Of a stretch of DNA of 64,000 nucleotides, positions 35,713 through 46,977 are shown piece by piece (position 1 is the stretch's first letter; each line of letters opens with the position of its first letter). The position numbers and the translations under genes were made by a program. Source of the DNA: Arabidopsis thaliana (Eukaryota > Streptophyta > Magnoliopsida > Brassicales > Brassicaceae); assembly GCF_000001735.4 (NCBI RefSeq), contig NC_003075.7, forward strand, positions 6,201,001 to 6,265,000, in the 5' to 3' direction. Under the pieces are notes generated by a model. It saw only the letters and a program-made list of their open reading frames with translations. It was not told where the DNA came from and searched no databases.

Positions 35713-38409
35713 TTATCCGAGATGAAGAATTTTCTTGTCGGGATCAGAGTAAGAACCTCCATTACCAGATCCAGAACCAGCAGTCATAATGCTATGAGCA
35801 AAGTAATTGCGTGAGGCTAAAGCTTCAATTGCATTAATCTCTGAACCACTAACCATTTGATGATGGTGTTGTTGATACCTCTCCACTTCTGCTACCTGTT
35901 AAGAAACATAAAAATTAGTATAACAAGTGATTGATTCGACATGTCTATGGACTTCACACACACTAATATTACCTTAGTTCTTAGATAGATGTTCTCATTG
36001 TCAAGCTCAATCTCCTGCAAAATTAACTATACCATATTCAAAGATTCACACAATTAAAATTTAGAGCAACCAACTTGAGCTTTGCTTACCCTTTTCTGCG
36101 CGTTTTCGATTTCAACTAAAAGCAACTCATGCTGTTTTTCACAAGAGCAGATTTAGAATATGTATTGTATAAACATAGATTCATGAAACTGATGAGTCTT
36201 GTAATATGTTTTAGATGTATACCTTCTTGGACCTGATCCTAGAGATAGCTTTCTCAAGGCGATTCTCAACTTGTTTTAGTTCCTTGACACTTAAGGAACT
36301 CAAAGAGTCTCCCATCAGATTCCTAAAACGTTATTAAAAATGTGTTACAATCAATAAATTTACATATATATATGGCTGGAAAAGATGGTAAAATATAGTT
36401 CAGATATATATAAAACCTGTTGGAGTTTTGAATCGTTTGGATCTGTTGTCTCAGCTTAGCAGATTCTTGTTGATAGTACTGTATTTCAAGCATCATCAAA
36501 CTATAAGAACATATATGCATACGTATGTGATGTTAGTGAAGTAAAGAGATGGAGACAAAAAGTGAAACCGCGGCATTGATTTCTTGGACAGTGCTAGTGT
36601 TGGTGCTATCAGAACAAGCTTTCTTGTACCTCTCAATGGTTGATCTTATGCTGTCACAAATAACAATCCAATTAAGTCAGAAACATAGAGTACTTATGCA
36701 ATTTATTAGCAATGTGGTAGTCTAATTAATTAAAAATTAGTGTCTAAAGAACAAATCAAGTATATTATGGCCACCATTTTTTATTTGTCTAAACGTAAAC
36801 ACAGATAAACAATTAGACCCCAATTAGTCTGAGCTAATTACACCCTAAAATGTTTTAAAATATATAAGATCTCATGAATTTTGTTTCATGTTTTGTCAAA
36901 AAAAACGTATATATTAAAATATTTGCATCTGTAGAAGGATCTTAATAGTTTAACTAATAAAGTAATTAAGAAGATCATCATATATGTTGCCTGTATCATT
37001 AACAAATTACAAACAATGTATATAAACTCTGAATAATGTGGAACAATAATAAGTTTTTTTTGTATTCAAATATGCAACTTTATTTAAAAATTGGGTTGTA
37101 ACTGAAGGACAGAAAGTGGAGTTGATACTATGTGTCATGTAAAAAAGGAAAAAAAGAAACTGAATGTTTTGGATATATAATATCGTTTGAAGTGAGTGAC
37201 TTTAAAGGAAATGGATATAAGATGAAAGAGCCAAAAAAAGAAAGGAGAAAACATGAAGCAATAGACTGATCTGCTTAAGATGAAAGAGGAAAGAAGAGTA
37301 CAACAAAACTACATGACATCTCTCGCTGCACAATTGTTTTAAGTTCCAAGAAAAACTTTGACAAAAGCAAAAAAATAATCAAAAAGACTTGTTGACCAAC
37401 TGCAACTGCAAGTTAGCTTGCATGATTTTGGTACTTAAACCCATTGTACTAGATTTTTCTCTTTCTCTATCTCTTTAAGATTTTCTTTTTTTGATAACCT
37501 GGCTTTTAAGATTTTCACAAGATACATAGGTAATATATGAAAAATAGTATGTATATATGATGTCAAAAAAATAGTATGTATATATAGTACTACTTTTGGA
37601 CTTGTGTATATTTATGTTTACTTTTGTCAAATATGAAATATTCATGGGTATGCATATGTAAATATAGCTAAAAGTAAATATAGACTCATGAAATTGAAAC
37701 TTCATATGTACATGTATATGTTATTTGTTAAGAACTTCATATGTGGGAGGACTCCAAGTGTGGTTCGCATCGAGATAACATCGAGGATATAGGAATTTAT
37801 AATTATGCTAGGAAAAGTTTGCATTTACATGTATAAACGTTTATTTTTTCTTTGAATATAATTTAACATTAAATTCAAAAAAAAAAATGTATTTGTTATT
37901 TGTTATATGGTGTTGCTTAGTGTAGATTTTTTTTTTTTTTAAATGGTTCAACCTATAGAGTATAGACCAAAAAATCTCATCTCTAGATCAATCTCTTCTA
38001 TATTTTATCTCTATTATTTTGCATCATTTTACTTCATAAACTAAGACACCTATACGAAAATATTGCAAAAGATAAATCTTTTTTGTAGCTCTAATGTATC
38101 TAATGGTAGCTCTTATAGTAATGATGCACTAAATTCATTTCTCAAACGATCACAAACAAAAGTTGGCACATTTTTCAAACCTTATATGTTTTATTAGGAT
38201 ATTTATGGTTGAAATGAAATGGCTTACTTGTTATTGGCGTATTCATAGAGACGGCCACGAGTGGAGAAAACAATGAGCGCAACTTCTGCATCGCAAAGGA
38301 CCGAAAGCTCATAGGCTTTCTTCAGAAGTCCATTTCTTCTTTTGCAAAACGTCACTTGTCGATTTGTTGAGTTCTCTATCCTCTTTATTTCTATCTTTCC
38401 TCTTCCCAT
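35713..38409 (-). CDS. STK: MADS-box factor SEEDSTICK (AGL11)
   Basis: Seven coding exons (38409-38228, 36650-36569, 36478-36417, 36322-36223, 36131-36090, 36014-35973, 35895-35713) give 230 residues. The first encodes the whole MADS domain ([20 protein letters not shown] to GRLYEYANN, residues 1-61). The intervening and K regions follow (leucine-zipper-like, about 88-175), and then a C-terminal region ending [10 protein letters not shown]. It is a type II MIKC D-class factor that acts in MADS tetramers to set ovule identity, funiculus and seed abscission, and seed-coat traits, in the nucleus. The 1.58 kb intron after the MADS exon contains a retroposon tail. GA-rich upstream DNA is a known site of control in this gene. 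Corresponds to At4g09960. Confidence 0.95.
37730..37886 (+). mobile_element. Retroposon 3' tail in STK intron 1
   Basis: GTATAAACG...TTTGAATATAATTTAACATTAAATTC followed by an A-run (37,878-37,888) is nearly the same as the tail at 5.31-5.36 kb and similar to the LINE end at 15.3 kb. It is best read as a severely 5'-truncated LINE in antisense to STK. No target duplication was resolved. Confidence 0.45.
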
Positions 38410-40030
38410 CCTTCATTTTAAACATCAAACAACACTTAGAATTGCTCAATTTCGGCAGTATTGGTAAGATAAATATTAACACACAAACTAGTGGCAGACT
38501 GCAAGAAGATAAAAAAAAAACTAAAGCTAGGGTTTGAATTAATGTACTTAATTAATACATACCAAACTCGACTTTTGTTATATATATTAAAAAAAAAGTT
38601 TTCTTTCTGTATCCAACTTTCTCGGGAAATTCAATTAAGGATGTTGTTGATTGATCTCAAGGACAGACAAGAATCAACTGAATCTGATGTTGTTGGAACT
38701 AGAGTTTAAGAATTTATTCAAATTACAAGATTATTAATATATATTACATGTAATTCTTGTTAGCTAGATAGGTTCTATATGTATTATCTATATACTTAAC
38801 TAACTCATCAGGAATTGTTTTTTTAAAGCCAGGGAGATAAAATCTGACAATATATTACATGGTTTTTTGGTACCCAGATACAAATAATTTTGACCCATCC
38901 CGTGTACTATCTCCCTCCCTCTTCAATAAATGTCTATAAGGCTTCACGGGGTCAAAATGGAAAACAACATATACGTAATGATCTTAGATCTGGAAGATGT
39001 AAATACTTTAGACATATGTAATATGTCTTACAAATTCATTGATCTGATGTATGTAGGCATTCTTACGCATTCTTTAGTTTGTTTTCACAGAGCAAAAGAT
39101 TAAATAACTTTTGATAAAGAAAAAAAATTGGAAATATGGAGAGAGAAAACAAATCAAATTGATATTGAAGAGGAAGAAGAAGAAGGCACTGATGCACATG
39201 AAACTGAAGTTATAGTACATAAGGGAAACACAAGAAACATTATTACACAGAAAGAAGAGAGAGACAAAACCATGCTTAGTTTCGAGAAGAGAGGAAGAAG
39301 AAATACAACAGATTTGGAAGATTTTCAGACTCAAAAACTCCACTTTAGCTGACAAGAAAGGAAAGAGAATCTAGCAGAGATCTACATGTGAGAAACTAAA
39401 AAAAAAAAAAAGATAACCTAATTCTTAATCTGGTGACCAAATAAAACCCTTGTGATCTTTCTTTCTCTTTCTTTCTTTCATGGGGAAAGAGCATCAAACA
39501 GAAGAAAGTAACAAAAATAAGGAAAATAATTCATAATTGTGAAAATTAAGTTTTCTGGAGAGACAAGGCAAGAAAAAAACCCATGATGACAAGAATTATT
39601 ACAAGCTTGGAATCTGCATATATAGAGATATAAATGTAGAGTTTTTGAATGAAGAGATGTGTACAAAGATGGGAACTTGATGAGATCAAGAAGTGTTTTC
39701 CTTTATGAGAAGAAGAAGTAAAGACATGACAGACAGACCTGAGAATTTGCTTCACCCAACTCAATTCAGCTTTCGGAAACTCTCTTTCTCTTTCTTTCTC
39801 CTTTATAAAGAAAACAAAACAAAAGAAAGAAAAAAAAAATGAGGAAAGTTTATTTTGAGTTTTTTGAGAATCCCAAAAACAAACCCAAATTCTTTTCTCT
39901 TCAAAAACCCTAAGCTTCTCACTCAATATGTCTATTTGTAGACGTTTCTTTCTTTGCTCACCTTCCAATGTCCAAAGTGAGATTGCGATTGCTGCGGTTG
40001 CGGTTGCCACTTGCCAATGCATTTGCTATA
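38410..40030 (-). promoter_or_regulatory. STK 5' leader, leader intron and GA-rich region
   Basis: On the minus strand, long GA tracts occur at about 39,456-39,480 and 39,780-39,805 (GAAAGAAAGAAAGAGAAAG), with a shorter plus-strand GA tract near 39,165-39,187. STK is known to be controlled by BPC proteins that bind GA-rich RGARAGRRA sites in its upstream region, and these tracts match that consensus. TTCTCAG|GTCTGTC near 39,738 is a plausible donor for a leader intron whose acceptor would be AATGAAG just before the ATG. The transcript start is not resolved. Confidence 0.6.
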
Positions 40031-43000
40031 TTATAAAAAAAAACCTGAATCTTAATTTTGAATAGAAAAAATTTTAAGAATGAAAGGAAAAAATAACGAG
40101 CAACCAAAAAAAGTTATTTTAACCTTTCTTTTAAGCTAAATCGCACATATAAAGTATTAGTAGTATTTAAGATTCCTACAAAACTCTTAAGTGTGAGTAT
40201 TTGTTGTTTAATTCTTATTTTTGTAGAGAAATGGAGACTCTAGCTAAGCTACATGCGCCATCATTTCATACTTTGGCCAAGTTCACGGCAAGACCAAGAT
40301 TTGGGATCTCCGAAGATGCAATTATATTAATTGTTCTAACTTTCATTACTGGATATATAATGAGGTAAAAAAATTAATTGCATGGTAAAAAAAAGTGAAA
40401 TAATAAAACCATGGTGTTTCAGTGATTAGGCTTATCATTATGAATTTATAATCTCAAATTTTGCAATTGCAATCACGGTTTTTTTAATTTCCCGGTTACA
40501 AAGAAAACTTCAAAAAAAACATTTATATAGTTTCACTAAAATATATAAAACAATAAGAAATAGTTTTTTTTTTGACAAAGAACAATAAGAAATATTTATT
40601 TCATTCTTAATATGATTGGCAGTACATTAAGGTTTAATTAGTTCATAACATATAATATTATTACTAAAATTTTGAAATTATTTTTAAAAATTAATTCTAA
40701 GATTGCGAGCAGTAGAAAATATATAGCTCCTTTCTTAAGCGACATTTTGTATTTTGAGACAGTCAACATTTTACCACATTATTGTCTTGTAATACTTTCT
40801 CGTTATTTTCAGTTTTTTGATGATTATAATAATTAATCTCCTCTCCAAAATGGTAAAAAGAAACAAAATAAGGAAAAAGTAAAAAAAAAAAAACATTCGT
40901 TAACTTTTTTTTACAACCATTTTCAGCCATATGTAAGGAACATATTTGAGGCATAATTTTTGTAATTGGAAGAATCCATGACCTAATCATTAACTAAATA
41001 ATACATGAAGTTTAAATTTGCAAATTAAAGCGTCGATAGTGACCAACGATGAATTAATAGTAAAAATATGTGAGACTGTTAGTTAATAGTAAAATAGACG
41101 AACCCTATCATAAATCCAAAAGAAAATTATGCACCACTCAAAATATATAATTGTACCACCACTCGTTGGTTATTAGTGTTTTTTTTTTTAATTTAGACAT
41201 GTGTGATTTATCATTTATACAACCTAACCTTTTACTTAACTTAAACATTTTAATACATATACATAACTTCCACGTAAATGTACGTACATATGTTTCATTC
41301 TTTCAAGAAAGTGAGAACATACCCAACAAAAACGAAATGAAAAGTTGACAGATAAATGTGTTATATATACACCTACATATTGAGATTAATATATGTATAA
41401 TGTAAATTTTGAAATGATATATAATTTATATATTGAGAAGCAAATATTAAAATTTAAGATTTCTTTGGTGGAAAATTAAAGAGAAAGGTGAAATTGCAGA
41501 GCTTAATTTAGGGCTCGAAAGTGACACGCAAATTGTATTATTGCAGAAGAGAGAGACAGAGAGAGTAGATGTTGACGTTATTGGTGCATCTCCTCATTTA
41601 TTTGCCCTAGCTAGTTTCCATCTTCTCTTTGACTCTTTCTTAAGCAAAATTTTGTTTTTATTTTCCTTCGTCAATCACACGAAACTCTAAAATCCAAAAA
41701 CCCTTTTATGTATTACTAAGTTACCAAATATAAGTCACCCAAATTATTGTTACATCAATGTTTAGACTACGCTGTTTAGGAAGTCAAATGGCTCTTTCAC
41801 GACAGCCTAAACATTAATTAAATTCAGAAATCTTACTTTAGATAGTTTATTTTTGCGAATAATATTATAGGGGCGTAGATAGATTCCATCCCCAATCCAA
41901 CGATATAGTATATGGCTTAATATAATTAATACTTTTTTAATATGGTTTTAAAAATATTTTATTAAATAGAAGATTTAAATCTATATACACATTTTTGCAG
42001 CTATTTTAACAAATAAATCCTGGATTTGGACTTATTTATAATTCACTGCCATTAGCATTAAATCTTTCTCCAAAATAATTAATTTTACTTTAAATTCTTG
42101 ATTTAAATTGTTAACCACATTATCAATCAAATTTAATCCAAACAAACTTCAAATCAATCCCTTAAAATTAGCATAAACATATTTGTTAACAATATTTTAA
42201 AACAAAGTTTTTGTTTAAATTTAAATAAATAAATCATGTATTTGAACTTATTTACAATGTCATGACACTGACATTAATTATTTAGGAATGAAAATATTTA
42301 ATCTTCTAAATCCTTGCTTTTAGAATTATTATGTCATTACTTAAAAGGCTCAAAATATAAAAACTTTAAATATTATTATTTATATATCTAAACTTTATAA
42401 AACATTATTAATATTTAAACTTATAAAAAGTTTAATATATCATGATTTTTTAACATTATTATATAATATATAAAGTTTAAAAAAATCTTAATTCTTTCCG
42501 TCATATTTTGTGACTCAAAATTTTAAAAATGAACATATATTAACCAATTGGCGAAAAAGTGTGAGTTCTACGTCCCACATCGACTAAAATATTTAGACAA
42601 TGATTCATAAACATATCATAAATAAGATTAACATTAATAAAATAATGGTTTTTTTACAGGACGGGTTTGGCGGGACGGGTTTAGCAGAACGTTACTTAAT
42701 AACAAATGTAAACTATAAAATAAAAATATTTTATAAATAGTTAGAATTTGCAAAATTTTATATATAATAACTTTAAAATATAAATTGTCTCCACGGTGTA
42801 CCGCAGATTAAAATCTAGTTTTTTAATAATTTTCTAAGGAAGTCATGGACCTTTGTCATTCGTTTATTTCGGTTAACCAAAAATTCACATAAAACCAAAA
42901 AAAAGAAAGGATTTAGAATCTTTCTTAACATAATATATATAAACTATGTACGGCCACGGCAATGTTACTAATTCAACGTATTTAGGGTGTGATATTGGTT

Positions 43001-43739
43001 GGGGTTGTTACTGAAGTTTTTAACTATAAAATTGGCTGCAAGAAATTTGATTATTGCAACTTGTTTGTTGTTAACTATGACAAAAACAATGAAACAAGAA
43101 AATATGAACCAGAAATAAAAATTTGAACTTTGAGTAACGTTAAGAAATGTGAGAAATTTTAGTAAATAAAAAAATTGATTGGTAAATCTTCCCTATATAA
43201 TTAATAAACTTATATCGGTCTTTATATCAACTCTTAATTAAAATATAATGCCTCAAGATGTTTCCTAAGGCTTTATATACTAGTTAATCAACCAAAAAAA
43301 TGTGATTTTAGTTAGGTTGAATTTACATATGTTTTCTTGTAATCGATCATTAAAACAAAGTTGCTCTTCTTGTATTATGTTCAGACAACTTGGCTGTATT
43401 AATGACGAGTTAGAAAAGATGTAGAAGTTGTGCTCGAACTTATTTTGGAAACACGTTTTCATAAAGTTAACACCACCGGTCTGGCCTAAACATAGCAACC
43501 CAATAATACATAGAACAAATACTTTTTCTTTCTAAACAAAACTAAGAAGAAAATGATTCTTTTCTCCTATAGTTTTGTGTATAACAGGTTCATCAAATTA
43601 AGTCTTTTAGCACAAAAATAAAACAAAAGAGATCATGTAATCGAGGCAAATGAGCTTTTGTTTGCGAATTTAATTGATAGAGAAATAGATACTTGAGAAA
43701 AATAAAAAAGCTACTAGAGAATTGTTACAACCTTCATGT
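40031..43739. other. AT-rich intergenic DNA upstream of STK
   Basis: No gene recognised in 3.7 kb. It holds the distal STK promoter side and a Helitron 3' end (listed separately). Around 41,555 a GAGAGAGACAGAGAGAG tract recalls a leader of some transcript, but no ORF follows. Long A/T stretches occupy 41,860-42,500. Confidence 0.45.
42540..42818 (+). mobile_element. 3' part of a non-autonomous Helitron
   Basis: The segment ends CCACGGTGTACCGCAGATTAAAATCTAG followed by T. It has a small terminal hairpin (CGGT...ACCG) a short distance before CTAG, which is the Helitron 3' signature, and the wording matches AtREP-type elements. GACGGGTTTGGCGGGACGGG at about 42,660 is also AtREP-like. The 5' TC end was not identified, so the left limit is only where similarity to memory fades. 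Confidence 0.6.
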
Positions 43740-44070
43740 TCACGAGGATCTTGTTTCTTTTTGTTGAACCAACACATCAAAATCACTCACTGTCCACTCA
43801 GCAGTTTCTTGTCTATTGCTAACATATATATCTGTAACAACATTGATCGATGTCCACATTCGCTTTGCTGGTTTGGTTCCCGGGTACTCCTGTCTACAAA
43901 GACAGATTAGTTTAATGCTAAGTCCAAGTCTTAAGATATGTGCACATAATCATTATAACCTGGTAGAAGTAGAGACGGCTTGATAGAGCTCCATTGACCT
44001 CCCAAGTTCTTGAATCACCAATCCAACCATTTCCTTGCTTAATTCTCGGGATAAAATTGGCTGTTTGGTC
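43740..44070 (-). CDS. Small unknown protein, 3' exons
   Basis: Two exons splice cleanly in one frame. The first, 44070-43960, encodes DQTANFIPRIKQGNGWIGDS then RTWEVNGALSSRLYFYQ. The second, 43889-43740, runs from EYPGTKPAKRMWTSINVVTD to VQQKETRSS and a TGA. The acceptor cacag at 44,071 and donor GTTATA at 43,959 are good. I do not recognise the family. The first exon is unresolved. Upstream minus-strand candidates are a peptide starting MPAISLLLALLLLPESSSSS (signal-peptide-like, about 44,530) and one starting MENPRLADCADLSCLILA (44,358), but I could not join either with certainty. It lies head-to-head with the membrane-protein gene at 45 kb. Confidence 0.5.
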
Positions 44071-45037
44071 CTGTGGTGGGTTTATAATGTTGTAGAGAAC
44101 ATTATAGAGACAAAGAAGTAAACTAAAATTGGATTCTACAAACTTTAAAAGACTATTTATAAACTAAGTCTCAGTAACTTCTTGTACACGCAACTCGAAA
44201 TGGTATGAAGTATGAACACAATGATTCTCATGCTTCATGATCTCGTTTCGTAGAGAATCGCAAAATAAAATGACGAAAGTAACGAATGATCGGCGAGCAA
44301 TACCTGCGAGGATCAGGCAAGAGAGATCGGCGCAATCAGCGAGTCTAGGGTTTTCCATTGAAGGAGCTTCGTTATCAACTTCATTACAGAGATTCCAAAC
44401 TTCTAATACGATTCTTCATCCCTCTGTCTCCTAACGCTGAGACATATCTCTCCGCCGCGCAGTTTTGAACGGAGGAAGAAGAACTCTCCGGTAGGAGAAG
44501 CAGAGCAAGCAAGAGTGAAATCGCAGGCATTGAAGGAGCAAACTTAAAAGCGCGTGAAGTTGAAGGAATGGTATAGGCGCGTGAGAGTGGAGAAATTCGC
44601 GCGTGATTTATTGCGGTAAAAAGGTAAGATGTCGCATTCTGGAAAATCTGAATGATTGCTTTTCTCTGCTTTTGGAAGAATCTCATTTACTCCGTTTAGT
44701 ATTTATATTTACATCCCTACACTCTTCATAAATTACAAATAGACATATAAATTTCACTTAATTACAAACATAACCCGGTACTTTTTCACCTAGAGATATT
44801 CCAAAAAGCAAAAAGAAACGTCATTTTCAGAAACAGAGGACCCTCTGTTTCGTTCAGTGAGTGTTTGAGCTGTCTCTATAGGCAAAGAAACGATAATTGG
44901 GGACCATATGTTCTTCTTTTTCCAGATGAAGACGAAGCCTTTTAGTCCACGAAGAAGACAATGTCTTCTAAGTGGTGGAACATTTTCCTTTCTTCTTCTT
45001 TAAATCTTTCTGATTGCCTCTTAAATTTTCTGGGTCC
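44071..45037. promoter_or_regulatory. Divergent promoter region
   Basis: Probable 5' exon or exons of the unknown minus-strand gene (44,290-44,690, unusually GC-rich with 'gcgcg' words), then the shared upstream region of the plus-strand gene starting at 45,038. Confidence 0.4.
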
Positions 45038-46597
45038 ATGGCAAGTTTGCACCTTGGAGGTGCTTCGTTGATCAATGAGGTCGTTTTTGGCTCCTCCTTG
45101 ATTGGTTTCAGAAGTAAACGGTTTAAACGAGCTTCAGAGGTTAGGTTACAAGCAAAGTGCAAAGATTCTAATTCCTTTTTGAGTTTTTTAGTTTAATTAT
45201 TGTTGATTTGTTGTTTGGTATTGTAGAGATGTAGGTTTTGTGTTCAACAAATGTCAGAGAATGAACAGAGAACTAAACACGAACTGGCTCGTTCTGCTAA
45301 AAGGTGATGACTTTGTTCTCTATGTGTGATTTGTGTTAAACTTCATCACTCATTAGTGAGTAATGTACACTGAACTGTGTAGTCGATTTGAGCTAGTTAT
45401 GATAAGATTTGTGTGGTTCTGGTGATTTATTTTTTCATTTAGTGGTTGTTGCTTTGAAAACGTTTGTTACAGTTTCATTAGCAGTTTTCTCTTTTGTGAC
45501 ATGATAAGTTGTGTAATAGAACCGTACCAAATGCATAAGAATAATCAAAGTTTCAATTTTTGGATAAGTTTGGCAAATGTTTCATAGAAATAGTTTCTCT
45601 AATGTTGCAGAAGCGAGTCTTTGAGACGTATTTTAAAGCAATATGGAGTATCTGTAGAAAACCCTGAAGAAAGTAAGACAAGTAGTAGACTTGATGACCT
45701 AGATTGTGAAGAGAAGCACGATGCTGTTACTTCTTCTGTCATAGATGACGACTCTAAGATGGTATATATCACAGAACTTCTGGATTTGTACTTGATATAT
45801 CTTGTCACTTGAATGGTATTATATGAAATGGGGAGATTCTGACTCTCATTAGTCTTTGGAAAATTGATGAGTACTGACAGAATACAACTGAGGAGTTGCC
45901 TGATTTACGCCGGGTAGAGAAATACACTGAGACTGTTGGTACTGCAGATAATCTTTCAGGACAAAATCACCAAATTCTCCCCCATGTAAGAACATATCCC
46001 TATAGATTTCATGTTCTTGTCTTATTGGAACCCTTTTAGTATATTCAGTTTTCTTACTGTGTGTTTTGGATCCATGTGTTTAAGTGATGCTGGAGGTGCT
46101 ACTATAAACCCTTTCATTAGATTCTTTGTAGATCTCAACTCAAATTAGAATTGCATATTCTTAGTTTGTTTTTCAACTAGTAATAATGTCTCTCTTTAGT
46201 TGAACACAGGTGTTTTGTTAACTTCTCTGCTTCCTGTTCTTGGATTCTGCATCATATGCATAATTGGGACGTTACACACAATAATCTCCAGAAAGACATC
46301 ACAAGGTCATCATCATGGCTCCGAAAGGTGGAGAACCGCATTAATGGATTGGAACGAGCCGCTTGCTTCTGATGGACATGATTCGATGTCTCCAGAATAC
46401 AGAGTCAGTTACATACTTAAGTTCTGAGTTGTATTCGTTTACAGATTTTTTCCTCGGTTTTTAAAGAAGCTAACTGCATGCAGGTCGCTTCAACGAATCA
46501 GGAAGCTACCGCTACTGATGAAATGAATGAAGCATATAGCAGAGTAGAGCTCGAGTACAAGAGATTTCTATTAGAATGTGGGGTGGGTGAATCTTAG
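45038..46597 (+). CDS. Single-pass membrane protein, probably plastid
   Basis: Six exons join in frame (45038-45139, 45227-45303, 45611-45761, 45881-45985, 46200-46403, 46484-46597) to 250 residues. The first about 40 residues (MASLHLGGASLINEVVFGSS...RSKRFKRASE) are Ser/Arg-rich and poor in acidic residues, like a chloroplast transit peptide. A charged central part (KQYGVSVENPEESKTSS) follows. One hydrophobic helix at about 150-170 (VLLTSLLPVLGFCIICIIG) comes next, then a soluble tail ending ELEYKRFLLECGVGES. No enzyme motif is visible and I do not know a function. Corresponds to At4g09970. Confidence 0.8.
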
Positions 46598-46977
46598 ACT
46601 CTGGTCTCCTTAAGGCTCCTACAAGTAGTTCTTGAGCAAATCATGGCTACTCCAGAGTCTCTAAGGACTTTTTGTTTGGTGATTACTGGGACACTGCATG
46701 CATTTACCATATAAGACTTTGTAATTGTGAATATAAAGGGTGGTTAAATGCGATTTGATTTGGATACATCACATTGTATGGAGCAAATTGGGATTATTAG
46801 GTAAAAGCTTGATTGATAATGAAATGAATATAAAGTATTGGCTCTACGGAAGTGAAAAAATGAACAGAATTACAAAAAGAGAACCAAAACCGTGCGCAGC
46901 AGAGTTTCTCAAAGCAAAGGGGTAAAATATCCATTCAATAGAAACGGTTCTGGAAACTCTGCAATTTTGGGAGAGGC

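Noticed and set aside
39546-40022. 158-codon minus-strand ORF upstream of STK
   Set aside because: Low-complexity Phe/Ser/Lys-rich reading through GA/CT tracts in the STK leader region; no domain and no good start context.
42572-42582. snRNA gene promoter (USE motif)
   Set aside because: No TATA box at the required spacing and no snRNA sequence follows; it sits in a Helitron fragment.
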